A stretch of DNA of 64,000 bases from JAHQVI01 sp963749875 (GCA_963749875.1 CAVVOX010000004.1:558001-622000); one strand, 5' to 3'. Numbered from the stretch's first letter, positions 8,707 through 17,484 are shown. The notes: generated from the sequence alone by a model not told the origin. Translations and numbers: made by a program.

Positions 8707-9345
8707 ATGATACGTATTTTGCGATGGACTTTTGCAGGACTCTCATTGGCGGCATTGTCCGCGGCGCAGCCTTCGAGCGTCCGCGCTGCGACGGGCACGG
8801 ATCCCGATTGGCCATGCGTCCAGAGGAAGGTTCCCCATCTTTCGGCAGGCATGGTCTGGGCCGGGCCGCCCGTGGATGAGGAGGATCGATCCTGGAAGAA
8901 GGATGAGGCGCTGTCGTCCCTGGTCGAGAAACTGGCCCTCAGGCGGACGTCGATGGAGGAGGCGAAATCGCTCATCAACGCCTACGCCGAGCGCCATTCG
9001 GACGATAAGAAACGGCACCTCACCCTATTGTTCACCGGCCTGCTGCAGACGATCAACAAGGAGCGCGATGCGATCATGCGCGGTATTTCGCGCTATGCGC
9101 ACCAGCAGGCGGCACGCGCGGAGGGGATTAAAGAGACGCGCGACAAGCTCGTCGCCCTGGCGGCAAAAGAGACTTTGTCGGACGAGGAAAAGGCCAAGCG
9201 CGATCAGCTCGAGGAACGGCTCAACTGGGATACGCGGATCTATGATGAACGGTCGCAATCGCTGACCTATGTCTGCGAGTTCCCGCGCATTCTCGAGCAG
9301 CGCCTGTTCGAGCTGGCGCGCGCCATCCAGCAGCATCTGGATTGA
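8707..9345 (+). CDS. secreted helical protein of the xox cluster, unknown function
   Basis: I take the ATG at 8707 (MIRILRWTFAGLSLAALS), which gives a signal peptide; the frame is open from 8674. The mature part of about 185 residues starts with a conserved-looking DPDWPCVQRKVPHLSAGMVWAGPP segment and then becomes a long charged helical region (LVEKLALRRTSMEEAKSLI to KETLSDEEKAKRDQLEERL) likely to form coiled coil. It follows the beta-propeller gene by about 65 bases, so the two are probably co-transcribed. Similar proteins occur beside xoxF genes in methylotrophs, but I know no function. Confidence 0.65.
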   Translation: MIRILRWTFAGLSLAALSAAQPSSVRAATGTDPDWPCVQRKVPHLSAGMVWAGPPVDEEDRSWKKDEALSSLVEKLALRRTSMEEAKSLINAYAERHSDDKKRHLTLLFTGLLQTINKERDAIMRGISRYAHQQAARAEGIKETRDKLVALAAKETLSDEEKAKRDQLEERLNWDTRIYDERSQSLTYVCEFPRILEQRLFELARAIQQHLD

Positions 9346-9367
9346 CGCGAGCGCCGTCGAAGCGCCG

Positions 9368-10216
9368 TCAGGGCCGCGTAATCAGCTCGTCCTTGTTCTC
9401 ATCCAGGAGCGGCACATCATATTCGAGGAGAATGGCGTTGATCTCTTTCTGATGCTCTTTGATGAAATCGTTGAGCTGATGCTTCCAGTCGGTCTCGCCG
9501 GGACGAATACCCATCGTAATCCGATAGGTCATGCGCGGGCCGCGCTTCTCCTTGAGCAGCGGCACGACACGGATGTCCTCCTTGTGCTGCTTGGCGTAAT
9601 AGCCGGCAATGGGTCCCCATAACAGCCCGGCATCGATCTTCTTCTCGGCAAGCTCGGTCACCATCTGGTCCGCCGGATTTTCGAAGCGCCGATCCACCAT
9701 CAGACGATAGGGCTTTGCGTCCCGGATCATGCCGTTGCGCGCCAGAATGCTGGCCGGCGGCGTTCCGGCGGTCACGCCGATATGCTTCCCCTTCAAACGC
9801 GGATCGCTGAGATTGTCCACGCCTTCGAGATCGGAGCCCGCCAGATAGAGCAGCGTATAGGCGGAACGATAGTAAGCGTTGGTGTTCTGAACGAGCTCAT
9901 GGCCCTGCGCGTAGCCCATGATGATATCGCATCTGCGCTCGCGCAGCGTCCTGCGGACAAACCCGATGGCCTGCGGAAACCATGTATAGGCCACTGGCAC
10001 GCCGAGCGTCTTGGCCAGAAGATCCGCCAGCTTGTTCTCGAAGCCTTCGCGTTCCTTGTTCGAAAACGGCATGTTCGCCGGATCGGCGCAAACGCGCAGG
10101 GCGGAACGCTGAACGAGATCCGACGTCGATTGAGCGTGCGCCAGATCTCCATACGACAGCAACGCGGCGACGAGCAGGGCGAAGCCTCTACTGGTTGCCG
10201 AAACAGGATTTCTCAT
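9368..10216 (-). CDS. xoxJ: XoxJ, methanol dehydrogenase-associated periplasmic binding protein
   Basis: A periplasmic solute-binding-fold protein (TIGR03871/MoxJ type) thought to help activate or mature the PQQ methanol dehydrogenase. From the chosen Met (MRNPVSATSRG) a signal peptide leads to ALRVCADPANMPFSNKE, the family hallmark, followed by YTWFPQAIGFVRRTLRE and GVTAGTPPASILARNG. About 282 residues, as usual. The start overlaps the end of xoxG by about 29 bases if this Met is right, so xoxF, xoxG and xoxJ form one leftward operon. It converges on the 8707-9345 gene. Confidence 0.9.
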   Translation of the reverse strand: MRNPVSATSRGFALLVAALLSYGDLAHAQSTSDLVQRSALRVCADPANMPFSNKEREGFENKLADLLAKTLGVPVAYTWFPQAIGFVRRTLRERRCDIIMGYAQGHELVQNTNAYYRSAYTLLYLAGSDLEGVDNLSDPRLKGKHIGVTAGTPPASILARNGMIRDAKPYRLMVDRRFENPADQMVTELAEKKIDAGLLWGPIAGYYAKQHKEDIRVVPLLKEKRGPRMTYRITMGIRPGETDWKHQLNDFIKEHQKEINAILLEYDVPLLDENKDELITRP

Positions 10217-10727
10217 ATTCCCTTGCGTCCTGTGGCTTGTCGGCGCGTTTCCGGGGGCGTCCCCTCGGTATGGCGCCATCCGCGCGCGCCTTCAGATAAA
10301 TATAGATATCATCGATAAAGCACATGACGTTCTTATTGTCGGCGAAGGACGGCATGACGCTTTCCTTATCGGTTCGATCGATCTTGCGCCCATTGACCAC
10401 GACATTCAGAAAACCTGCGTAGTCCATGGTCTTGAGCGAGTCGGCAAGGGCCGGCGCATAGGTGCTGCCCAGCCCGTCGGGACCATGGCAGACGTGACAC
10501 TCCGAGTGATAGCGGCGAAAACCGCTATAGGTGTACCAGTCGACGGTGCCGTCGTCCTGGATATTATATGTCGGATCGCCGTTCTTGTCGTAATACTTCC
10601 CGTCTTCCTCTTGAACCGCGGGCCCCTTGGCCGAAACCACGGATGTACCGAGCAGGACGGTTCCGAGAGCGAGAACCACGGCTGCGGGCGCCGCGAGGGC
10701 GGTCGCCCTGAAAGATGTCTGCTTCAT
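10188..10727 (-). CDS. xoxG: XoxG, cytochrome c electron acceptor of XoxF
   Basis: Periplasmic c-type cytochrome that takes electrons from the PQQ methanol dehydrogenase (cytochrome cL type, TIGR03872). From MKQTSFRATAL a signal peptide ends near VSAKG. A single haem motif CHVCHG is visible, with candidate axial Met residues in VMPSFAD and NVMCF. The segment GKYYDKNGDPTYNIQDDG is typical of this family. The chosen start (10727) gives 179 residues; the longer frame upstream lacks a signal sequence. A gap of about 150 bases with a small hairpin separates it from xoxF. Confidence 0.92.
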   Translation of the reverse strand: MKQTSFRATALAAPAAVVLALGTVLLGTSVVSAKGPAVQEEDGKYYDKNGDPTYNIQDDGTVDWYTYSGFRRYHSECHVCHGPDGLGSTYAPALADSLKTMDYAGFLNVVVNGRKIDRTDKESVMPSFADNKNVMCFIDDIYIYLKARADGAIPRGRPRKRADKPQDAREYEKSCFGNQ

Positions 10728-10805
10728 AGCGAGTGAATTGCCTATCTCGTACTGTGACGAGCCATGCCGAGTTCCGCACGGCCTGTTCTTCATGGCGCCG
10801 GCCCG

Positions 10806-10829
10806 GCGATGATCCGAGAGGATCACCGC
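10806..10829. promoter_or_regulatory. small hairpin between xoxF and xoxG
   Basis: TGATCC-GAGA-GGATCA forms a perfect 6-bp stem, extended by three more pairs after one mismatch. There is no T run, so it may stabilise or attenuate the transcript between xoxF, which is usually expressed strongly, and xoxG rather than terminate it. This is inference from position only. Confidence 0.35.
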
Positions 10830-10878
10830 AGGACCGGAACCTGTTACCTAGGCAAAGAGAGCCTGGTCAGCGGTGGTC

Positions 10879-12688
10879 TTAGTTGCTCGGCAATGCGAAT
10901 ACCGTCAACTGACCGCCGAGATTGGTGTACTGACGCAGTCCGGCATATCCGCCGACGGCGCCCAGACCTGCCTGAGGATCGGTCAGGCCTGCAGCGAGGC
11001 CGATGCCGGCCCAGCCGCCGATGCCGGAGTAAACGGCAACGTACTGCTTGCCATTGTGCTCGTAGGTCATCACGTTGCCGATGATGCCGGACGGGGTCTT
11101 GAACTTGTACAGCTCATCGCCAGTCTCAGGATCGACGGCCTTCAGATAACCTTCCAGCGTGCCGTAGAAGACCACGTCGCCCGCTGTGGCCAAAGCGCCT
11201 GACCACACGGAGAACTGCTCCGGCTTCGACCAGACAATTTCACCCTTCGTGGCATCCCACGCGATGAAGTTGCCCATGTTCTCCTCACCCTTTGGCGGGT
11301 ACATGGAGAGCGTTGCGCCCACATAAGGTTGACCGGCCGTGTAGGAAACCCGGAACGGTTCGTAGTCCATGCAGACGTGGTTGGTCGGGACGTAGAAGAT
11401 ACCCGTCTTCGGCGAATAGGCCGCCGGCTGCTGGTCCTTGGAGCCAAGAGCTGCCGGGCAGATGTCCGTCGTATTGGTGTCTTCGCCGCCAGCTTCGGTG
11501 GACTTCGCCGTTACGACAGCGGGACGCCCGTAAGTCTTGCTCTTCGGGTCCATATCGACACCGGTCGTCCAGTTGACTGCCGGGTCATACTTGTTGGCGA
11601 CCAGCAATGCGCCCGTATCGCGGTTCAGGGTGTAACCCAGACCGTTACGGTCGAAATGCACCAGGGTGGGAACGTCCTTACCGTCGATCTTCAGATCGGC
11701 AAGGATCATTTCATTGATGCCGTCATAGTCCCATTCGTCATGGGGCGTCATCTGATAGACCCACTTCGCCACGCCGGTATCCGGGTTACGGGCCCAGATG
11801 GTCATCGACCATTTATTGTCGCCTGGGCGCTGTTTCGGATTCCAGGTCGAGGGATTGCCCGAGCCGTAATACATCAGGTCGAGATCGGGATCATAAGCCA
11901 GCCAGCCCCATGTGCACCCGCCGCCGATCTTCCACTGATCGCCTTCCCAGGTCTTCAGGCTGGAAGTCTTTGCCGATCGGCTTTCCGAGACTCGTCGTCT
12001 TCTCCGGGTCGACCAGGAGCTGATCGTCCGGACCAACCGAATAACCGCGCCAGACGCGCTTGCCGGTGTTTATGTCGTATGCCGTGACGTGGCACTGCAC
12101 GCCAAACTCGCCGCCGGAAATGCCGACGAAGACCTTGTCCTTGACGACCATCGGCGCCGATGTGCCGGTCTCGCCTTTCTTCGGTTCGCCGTTGACGGCT
12201 TTCCAGACCACTTCGCCAGTCTTGGCATCGAGAGCAACCAGCGTCGTGTCGGCCTGATGCAGAAAGATCTTGCCGTCGCCGTAAGCGACGCCGCGATTGA
12301 CCGTGTCACAGCACATCACCGGAATGACGTCCGGATCCTGCTTCGGCTCATACTGCCAGACGATCTTGCCGTCCTGGTCCAGATCGAGCGCAATCACCTT
12401 GTTCGGGAACGGCGTATGCAGATAGAGCATATTGCCGATCTTGAGGGGATTACCCTCGTGGCCGCGAAGCACGCCGGTCGAGAACGTCCACGCAACTTGC
12501 AGGTCGCCGACGTTGTCCTTGTTGATCTGATCGAGTTCGCTATAGCGCCAGTTGGCGTAATTGCCCGTCGGCGACACCCAATCGGCCGAGTTCTTCTCCA
12601 TTTTCAGGAGTTCGTCACTGGCCTGCGCCGACATTGCTAGGGCGGCCGTAAGAGCCAAGCCGCCAGCAAACAGCATCAACCTCCTCAT
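10879..12688 (-). CDS. xoxF: XoxF lanthanide-dependent methanol dehydrogenase (frameshifted as given)
   Basis: Periplasmic PQQ methanol dehydrogenase, large subunit. The N-terminal frame (from 12688, preceded by GGAGGAG) has a signal peptide ending AQASDE, the vicinal disulfide VMCCDTVNRG (Cys 126-127) and the propeller W motifs. The C-terminal frame has GGGCTWGW, NPSTWNPKQRPGDNKW and HDEWDYDGINE. The DYD (11722-11730) supplies the catalytic Asp and the extra +2 Asp that marks lanthanide enzymes; calcium MxaF has Ala there. The frames join if one base is removed from the AA at 11964-11965, restoring GKDSSLKTWEGDQW. No mxaFI genes are in this window, so this may be the only methanol dehydrogenase here. 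Confidence 0.93.
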
Positions 12689-13052
12689 ATGTCTCCTCCA
12701 CATCCTTATTAGATTTCAGGTTCCGCCCGCCACCAACTGCACAGTTGAAGCGCCTTATGGCAGCCCCTGTTCTCAATCGTAGCCGTGACCGGATTCCGAG
12801 CAAGGTGCCGAAAGTAGGAGAAAAGTAGGAGAAATCAGCCCATAGGCAAAGTTGCGTACGAAAGTAGGAAAAATATGAGTGCTGTAAGGCCCGCGGTTGC
12901 TCAAAACTTGAGCGTTCAGCGAATAACGGCGAAAGTCTTTTTGGGGTCGGCATCGATGTGCCTTGCCGGCGCGATCGGTGAGGCCGCGAAGTTTACCGAT
13001 TATGCGGACCGTCGGGCCACTCGTTTATTGAACAGAGCGCGCAGGAGATGCA
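12689..13052. other. divergent intergenic region between xoxF and pentapeptide gene
   Basis: About 360 bases without a gene, expected to carry the xoxF promoter and that of the divergent accessory genes. The triple repeat at 12811-12869 is the only clear structure. A good ribosome site for xoxF (minus strand) lies at 12693-12699, and AGGAGATGC precedes the gene at 13053. Confidence 0.6.
12811..12869 (-). promoter_or_regulatory. triple direct repeat upstream of xoxF
   Basis: The 9-mer AAAGTAGGA occurs at 12811, 12822 and 12861, each inside a longer match of the form GAAAGTAGGA followed by an A-rich run. The first two are 11 bases apart, one helical turn. They lie 120-180 bases upstream of the xoxF start and 180-240 bases upstream of the divergent pentapeptide gene. 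The spacing suggests a multi-site operator for an activator, possibly the LuxR-type regulator at 20.1 kb. That assignment is inference. Confidence 0.55.
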
Positions 13053-13910
13053 ATGAAAACGGCACCGACCGACAGGCATGTCGTCACACGCCGGAGATGG
13101 GCCAAGAACGGTGGCAGGCTGTCTGCGGGAACATTGATCGGGGTTGCACTGACGTTGGCCGTCTCCCCCGCCCCTGCGCCCGCGCAGAACATGATGCAGC
13201 ATCTCGACTTCTCCTCACCGGAGATGACCGAGGCCGAGCTCACCCGCGACCAGGTCGCCGACATCCTCGCCGCCGCCACGCCATCCGTGCCCGCCGACTT
13301 CACCGGGAAGCGTCTGAACGGCCTTGATTTGTCCAAGCTGGATTTCTCCGGGGCGATCCTCCGCAGCGCGCGTCTCAACAAGACCGATCTTTCCGGGGCG
13401 AAGCTGAGAGGCGCTTCGCTCGATCAAGCCTGGCTGAGGGAGGCGCGGCTCGCGGACGCCGACCTGCGGGAGGCCAGCCTGTTCCAGGCGCAGCTCATCG
13501 GCGCCATTCTCGACAATGCGGATCTGTCGGGCGCGCGGCTGCCGGCCAATCTGACCGACGCGTCGTTGAAGGGCGCGCGCCTGCGCGGCGCGGATCTGTC
13601 GGCGGATATGCGCAACCAGTCAATGGGGCTGATCGGCGGTGTGCTGCGCTCGGCCGATCTTGAAGGCGCCGATCTGTCGGGCGCCAATCTGTCCCGCGCC
13701 GATCTGGAGTTCGCCTCGCTCAGGGACGCCGATCTGTCGGACGCGAATCTGAGCCGCGCAAAGCTTGGCGGCGCCGACCTGACGGGCGCGAAAGTCGATG
13801 GCGCCGATTTCTCCGGCGCCGATGTTGATTCCGCCAGACTGATCAATCTCAGGGGCGCCGGGAACGCCAATATCGAGGAGGCGGAAAATCTGAAGAAGGC
13901 TCTGCGTTGA
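13053..13910 (+). CDS. secreted pentapeptide-repeat protein of the methanol oxidation island
   Basis: A 285-residue protein with an N-terminal signal segment (about residues 24-45, ending PAQN). From about residue 90 it is built of A(D/N)LxG pentapeptides (LDLSKLDFSG, ADLEGADLSG, ANLSRADLEF and so on), which fold as a right-handed quadrilateral beta-helix. Pentapeptide proteins act as binding scaffolds; this one is predicted periplasmic, unlike cytosolic gyrase-protecting ones. It begins the rightward accessory group (hydrolase, SoxYZ-like carrier) opposite xoxF, so a role in periplasmic quinoprotein function is plausible but unproven. Confidence 0.85.
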   Translation: MKTAPTDRHVVTRRRWAKNGGRLSAGTLIGVALTLAVSPAPAPAQNMMQHLDFSSPEMTEAELTRDQVADILAAATPSVPADFTGKRLNGLDLSKLDFSGAILRSARLNKTDLSGAKLRGASLDQAWLREARLADADLREASLFQAQLIGAILDNADLSGARLPANLTDASLKGARLRGADLSADMRNQSMGLIGGVLRSADLEGADLSGANLSRADLEFASLRDADLSDANLSRAKLGGADLTGAKVDGADFSGADVDSARLINLRGAGNANIEEAENLKKALR

Positions 13911-13957
13911 TGCGCCGTGCGGGGTTTCGCGCAAATGGCGGGGCGATCCATCCGCCA

Positions 13958-14063
13958 GTGCATCGATCCAAACGGAGGCAACAGCCGGAGTTTGGCAAAA
14001 TTGACGCATAAGCAAAGAGCTAGGGCGCGGACGCATGAACTATGTGAATGCGTCAGTGCACTA
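13958..14063 (+). repeat. repeat module A, copy 1
   Basis: About 105 bases beginning GTGCATCGATCC and ending GTCAGTGCACTAG, matching 31351-31454 along nearly the whole length (shared landmarks GGAGTTTGG, AAGCAAAGAGC, GTGAATGCGTCAGTGCACTA). The first half is an imperfect palindrome. The final CTAG is shared with the first CTAG of module B, which follows directly. Confidence 0.75.
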
Positions 14064-14166
14064 GATCAACCCTCGTTCAAGTGGAATCACCTGAACGAGG
14101 TTAAGTTGATTTATATCAATAAGTTAGTGCAACTGTCCGCGTCCATTTGGACGCGCGTTGCGCCAG
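14061..14166 (+). repeat. repeat module B, copy 1
   Basis: A 106-base element running from CTAGATCAACCCTCG to GTTGCGCCAG. It contains three inverted repeats: CCTCGTTCA...TGAACGAGG, TTGAT...ATCAA, and GCGTCC...GGACGC; in several copies an outer GCGCAAC/GTTGCGC pair encloses the last one. This copy runs into the start of the metallo-beta-lactamase-fold gene. Confidence 0.8.
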
Positions 14167-15129
14167 CGATCGGATTTGCGCTTCTGGCGGCCGCCATTGC
14201 GGCGACGGTCCACTCAAAGCAGCTTTCCGCAGGACCGAGCGCCGCCCCCCTATGCGCCCGGGTTAAGTCTACACCTGCCGAGGTCGAGGAAGTCGCACCC
14301 GGCATCTTCGTGCGCCAGGGCGTCCACGCCTTGATGACGGCGGAAAATCTGGGCGCGATCGCCAATATCAGCTTTGTCGTCGGCGAGAAATCGGTCGCGG
14401 TGATCGACACCGGCGGCAGCTTCTGCGACGGCGAGCGGCTGCGCCTTGCGATCCGCGCACGCACCGAGCTGCCGATCGCCTATGTCATCAATACCCACGT
14501 TCACCCCGACCACATCTTCGGCAACGCCGCCTTCGCGGACGAAGGCGCGACATTCGTCGGTCACGCCGGTCTCAAACACGACATGGCCACGCGCGGCGAC
14601 TATTACCTTCGCGCCTTCACCGAAATCATGGGCGCGTCCGCGATCAAAGGAACAAAAATCATTCCGCCGGACAAGACTGTGAAAGGCGAGGCAACCCTCG
14701 ATCTCGGCGGGCGCAGGCTGGTTCTGAAGGCCTATCCGCCGGCCCATACGGGCGCCGACCTCGCCGTCTATGACGAGCAAACACGGACGCTCCTGGCGGG
14801 CGACCTGGTCTTTCTCGACCACATTCCCGTCATTGATGGTAAACTGAAAGGGTGGCTTGCGGTCATGGATGCGCTGGCCAAAGATTCCGGCGGCGCGCGT
14901 TGTGCCCGGTCACGGGCCGGTCACGGCGGCTTGGCCCGATGCGCTCGAACCTCAGCGCCGCTATTTCCTGAAGCTGGCGGCGGACCTGCGCCGATATATT
15001 GCGTCAGGCGGGAGCATGATCGAAGCGTCGAAGCATGTGGCCACCGAAGAGGCCCGGCACTGGAAACTGCATAGCGATTACCACCAGCGCAATGTCAACA
15101 AGGGCTTTGCCGAGCTGGAATGGGAGTGA
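14127..15129 (+). CDS. MBL-fold zinc hydrolase, quinoprotein relay type (frameshifted as given)
   Basis: A periplasmic metallo-beta-lactamase-fold hydrolase of the type found beside PQQ dehydrogenases (SoxH-related, TIGR04559-like). Visible metal motifs are NTHVHPDHIFGN (HxHxDH), a later His in AYPPAHTGAD, Asp in LAGDLVF and His in VVPGHGP. The last motif is in another frame: removing one base near 14880-14884 joins ALAK to IPAARVVPGHGP and the C-terminus at 15129. The start is uncertain. A hydrophobic signal segment follows the repeat-encoded LSASIWTRVA; I take GTG 14127, and no convincing ribosome site is seen. Substrate unknown. Confidence 0.75.
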
Positions 15130-15166
15130 GCAGACCCGCTGCCCATCTGAAAGGGATGAAACGCCG

Positions 15167-16028
15167 ATGAGGATATCCATCCGTCCAAGAGGCTGGTTTG
15201 GCCTTTGCGGGCTAATCCTGCTGATCGCACCGATGACGGCGGGGGCGGAAACCAATACCGCCTGGCAAGACCTTAAGCGAGACCTGTTCGAGGGCCGGGC
15301 GATCGAAGCTGGCGACGCCGTGTTGCAGCTGGAGGTTCCCGCCCGCCCTCAGGACGCCGGACTGGTCCCGGTCGGAATTCAAGATGCTGCGCCCGCAATC
15401 CGCCGGCTGGCACGTCAAGATGCTTTCCCTCATCGTCGATCGCAACCCCGTTCCGGTTGCCGCCACGTTCAAACTCGCCGGTGATGCCGGGATCAGCCAG
15501 ATCGCGACCCGTATCCGCATCGACCAGTACAGTGATTTGCGCGTCGTCGCCGAGGCCAGCGGCGGCAAGCTCTACATGGTCAGCCGCTACGTCAAGGCGA
15601 CCGGTGGCTGCTCGGCGCCCGCCGTCAGCGGCGGCGAAGAGACTGTCGCCAAGCTCGGCGAAATGCGTCTGAGACAGCACGCGCTCCAGGCCGGCTCCGC
15701 CGACCCGGCGCGCCAATCAACCAGCAGGGCATTGGTGCTTCAGCTGCGGCACCCGAACCATTCCGGCTTTCAGAAGGACCCATTGCAGGGCTTTTTCATC
15801 CCCGCCCATTTCGTGCAAAGCATCAGCATCCGGCAGGGCGCCAAGCCGATCCTCTCGGTCGAAGGCGGGATCTCGCTGAGCGAAAATCCGTCGGTTCGCT
15901 TCGACTATGTGCCTCAGGGAGATGCGGAAATCAGCGTGCGGGCGGAGGACACCGAAGGCAATGTGTTCGCCCAATCCTGGCCATTTGCGCCGCACTTGCA
16001 GCGCGAGAGCGCATTGAGGCATAATTAA
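15167..16028 (+). CDS. SoxYZ-like carrier protein of quinoprotein dehydrogenase cluster (frameshifted as given)
   Basis: A fused SoxY-SoxZ-like periplasmic protein (TIGR04557 type). From ATG 15167 (MRISIRPRGW, preceded by AAAGGGA) there is a signal peptide ending TAGAET and a start like SoxY. One extra base near 15377-15381 breaks the frame; removing it joins VPVGI to KML and restores HVKMLSLIVDRNPVPVAATF. The SoxY part has a Cys in ATGGCSAP, equivalent in place to the SoxY swinging-arm Cys but without the full GGCGG tail. The C-terminal half has the SoxZ-like FIPAHFVQSISI. It follows the MBL-fold hydrolase closely, as expected for this pair. Confidence 0.75.
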
Positions 16029-16080
16029 TGAGAAAATAACAGGGTGGAAATGCTGTGTTGGGCCGAAAGGACAGGACGAC

Positions 16081-16872
16081 ATGGCAATGCAAGGCGCCGC
16101 GCCGGCCCTGAAGGGCACGGCTAACGCGCGGACGAAGCGGAACCCGCCGCTAGATCAACCCTCGTTCAATTGGCTCCAATTGAACGAGGTTAAGTTGATC
16201 TGTCCCAATAGGTTAGCGCAACTGTCCACGTCCATTTGGACGCGCGTTGCGCTAGGTGCGGGACTTTTCCGGCTTCGGACGGCTTTTCTCGGATCCTTGG
16301 CGCTTTTGATCCTGATCTGCGGCAATCCGACGAACGGTGCCGCCGGAGAGGTTTACGATCCGGGAACTCTCGTTACCAAGCTTCGCCGCCCCGTCACGAA
16401 CGCTTACTGCGCCGTGCCAACCTTCGCCGTCTTGCGGCTGAGCGGTCAGGCGCGCGCGCTGCTCGAATTTGGAGAAGATCCGCTTATTCTCATCGACAAC
16501 AGCGCCGCGCAACGGCCGGCCTATGCGCGCTTTCTCCTGGCGCATGAATGCTGTCATCACACAAGAGGGCATCTCGCCTGGCTCCAGAAGCAGCAGAAAA
16601 AGCGCGAGTTGGCGGTGCGGTCGAGGCCAGGGCGCGCGCGCGCCGTCCCGCAAACGGCGCTCACCTTTTGGGCGGACTCGATCTCGCATCGCAAGATCGA
16701 GCTGGATGCCGACTGCTGCGCGGCGAAGCAACTGGCGTCGCATCAGGATCGGGCGGGGCTCGAAGCAGCCATCGAGGCAATGGCCGAGTACGGCGCCAGA
16801 GCCACCGGCGCCGCCTATCCGGCGGGATTGCAGCGCGCTTCGGTCATCAGGCGGTGCGGCGGCCTCGAATGA
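16081..16872 (+). CDS. predicted membrane-anchored or secreted zincin-like metalloprotease
   Basis: A 263-residue protein with a hydrophobic segment at about residues 62-85. HECCH at about 155-159 fits the zincin HExxH motif, and ELDAD at about 207-211 fits the position of the third zinc ligand in M48-like enzymes. Mature Cys residues are numerous. ATG 16081 has AAAGGA upstream, but residues 24-58 are encoded by repeat module B, so the native start may have been displaced by the element. It follows the SoxYZ-like gene by about 50 bases. I know of no described member in PQQ clusters; the protease role is inferred from motifs alone. Confidence 0.65.
   Translation: MAMQGAAPALKGTANARTKRNPPLDQPSFNWLQLNEVKLICPNRLAQLSTSIWTRVALGAGLFRLRTAFLGSLALLILICGNPTNGAAGEVYDPGTLVTKLRRPVTNAYCAVPTFAVLRLSGQARALLEFGEDPLILIDNSAAQRPAYARFLLAHECCHHTRGHLAWLQKQQKKRELAVRSRPGRARAVPQTALTFWADSISHRKIELDADCCAAKQLASHQDRAGLEAAIEAMAEYGARATGAAYPAGLQRASVIRRCGGLE
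16150..16255 (+). repeat. repeat module B, copy 2 (inside coding frame)
   Basis: A 106-base copy from CTAGATCAACC to GCGCTAG. The first hairpin arm differs from the other copies (TCAATTGG with CCAATTGA) yet still pairs perfectly, an apparent compensatory change. The element lies wholly within the open frame of the zincin gene and encodes its N-terminal extension. Confidence 0.8.
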
Positions 16873-16929
16873 CCGCAAGCCGGCACAGTTCACGCCATGA
16901 CCCCGCACATTCGCTGATATGTCCGCCAA

Positions 16930-17283
16930 TCAGAAACAGCGGATTTCCGATTCCGCCTGGGCCCGCTTGAGATCGGCGACAGCTGCCCGTAAATGGGGCT
17001 CGGTCTTGAAGATGGCACTCTTCTCACCGCTGATCTGCCGCATTCTCAGGACCGTTTCGGCCTCGACATAGCGGTCATAGGGCAGGATCGACGCGATGAG
17101 ATCGATGCTGCAGGAACACTTCTCCATCATCTGATGCGTCTGCCCGTTGGCCGCCATGCAGCCGAAAACATAATCGGCGATTGCCTCTGTCGGATAGTCG
17201 TTCTGGCGCGCACCGTGCGCGGTGGAAACAGCCGTCAGGGACAGCGCTGCCACAAATGCCAAAGACCGGAACGCCGTGCGCAT
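16930..17283 (-). CDS. small secreted protein of the xox region, unknown function
   Basis: A 117-residue protein with a signal peptide (MRTAFRSLAFVAALSLTAV, cleavage near AHGARQ). The mature part has paired Cys in FGCMAANGQ and KCSCSIDL and a C-terminal Cys, so disulfides are likely. It is convergent with the zincin gene and divergent from the FIST sensor gene. Proteins of this look occur in methylotroph PQQ clusters, but I can give no function. Confidence 0.65.
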   Translation of the reverse strand: MRTAFRSLAFVAALSLTAVSTAHGARQNDYPTEAIADYVFGCMAANGQTHQMMEKCSCSIDLIASILPYDRYVEAETVLRMRQISGEKSAIFKTEPHLRAAVADLKRAQAESEIRCF

Positions 17284-17484
17284 ACTTCACGCTCCCTTCA
17301 TTCTGACTTGGCCCCGCAAAAGCAGTCGAAACAAAAGAGCTTGAGCCGGACCGAAAAGTAGTCTGCTATAATGCATATATCACAGGCGATGGGGCGGCAA
17401 CGACGCGATGCGTCCATGCCGGCCCGACAAAATCGCAAGAACAAAAAGCAGAACAGACAGAGGAAACCCAAGTGGGGACTTGTC

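Noticed and set aside
13917..14126. N-terminal extension of the MBL hydrolase frame through repeat modules A and B
   Set aside because: The frame is open only because the repeats happen to lack stops; the peptide has no family character and the opening codon is GTG without a ribosome site.
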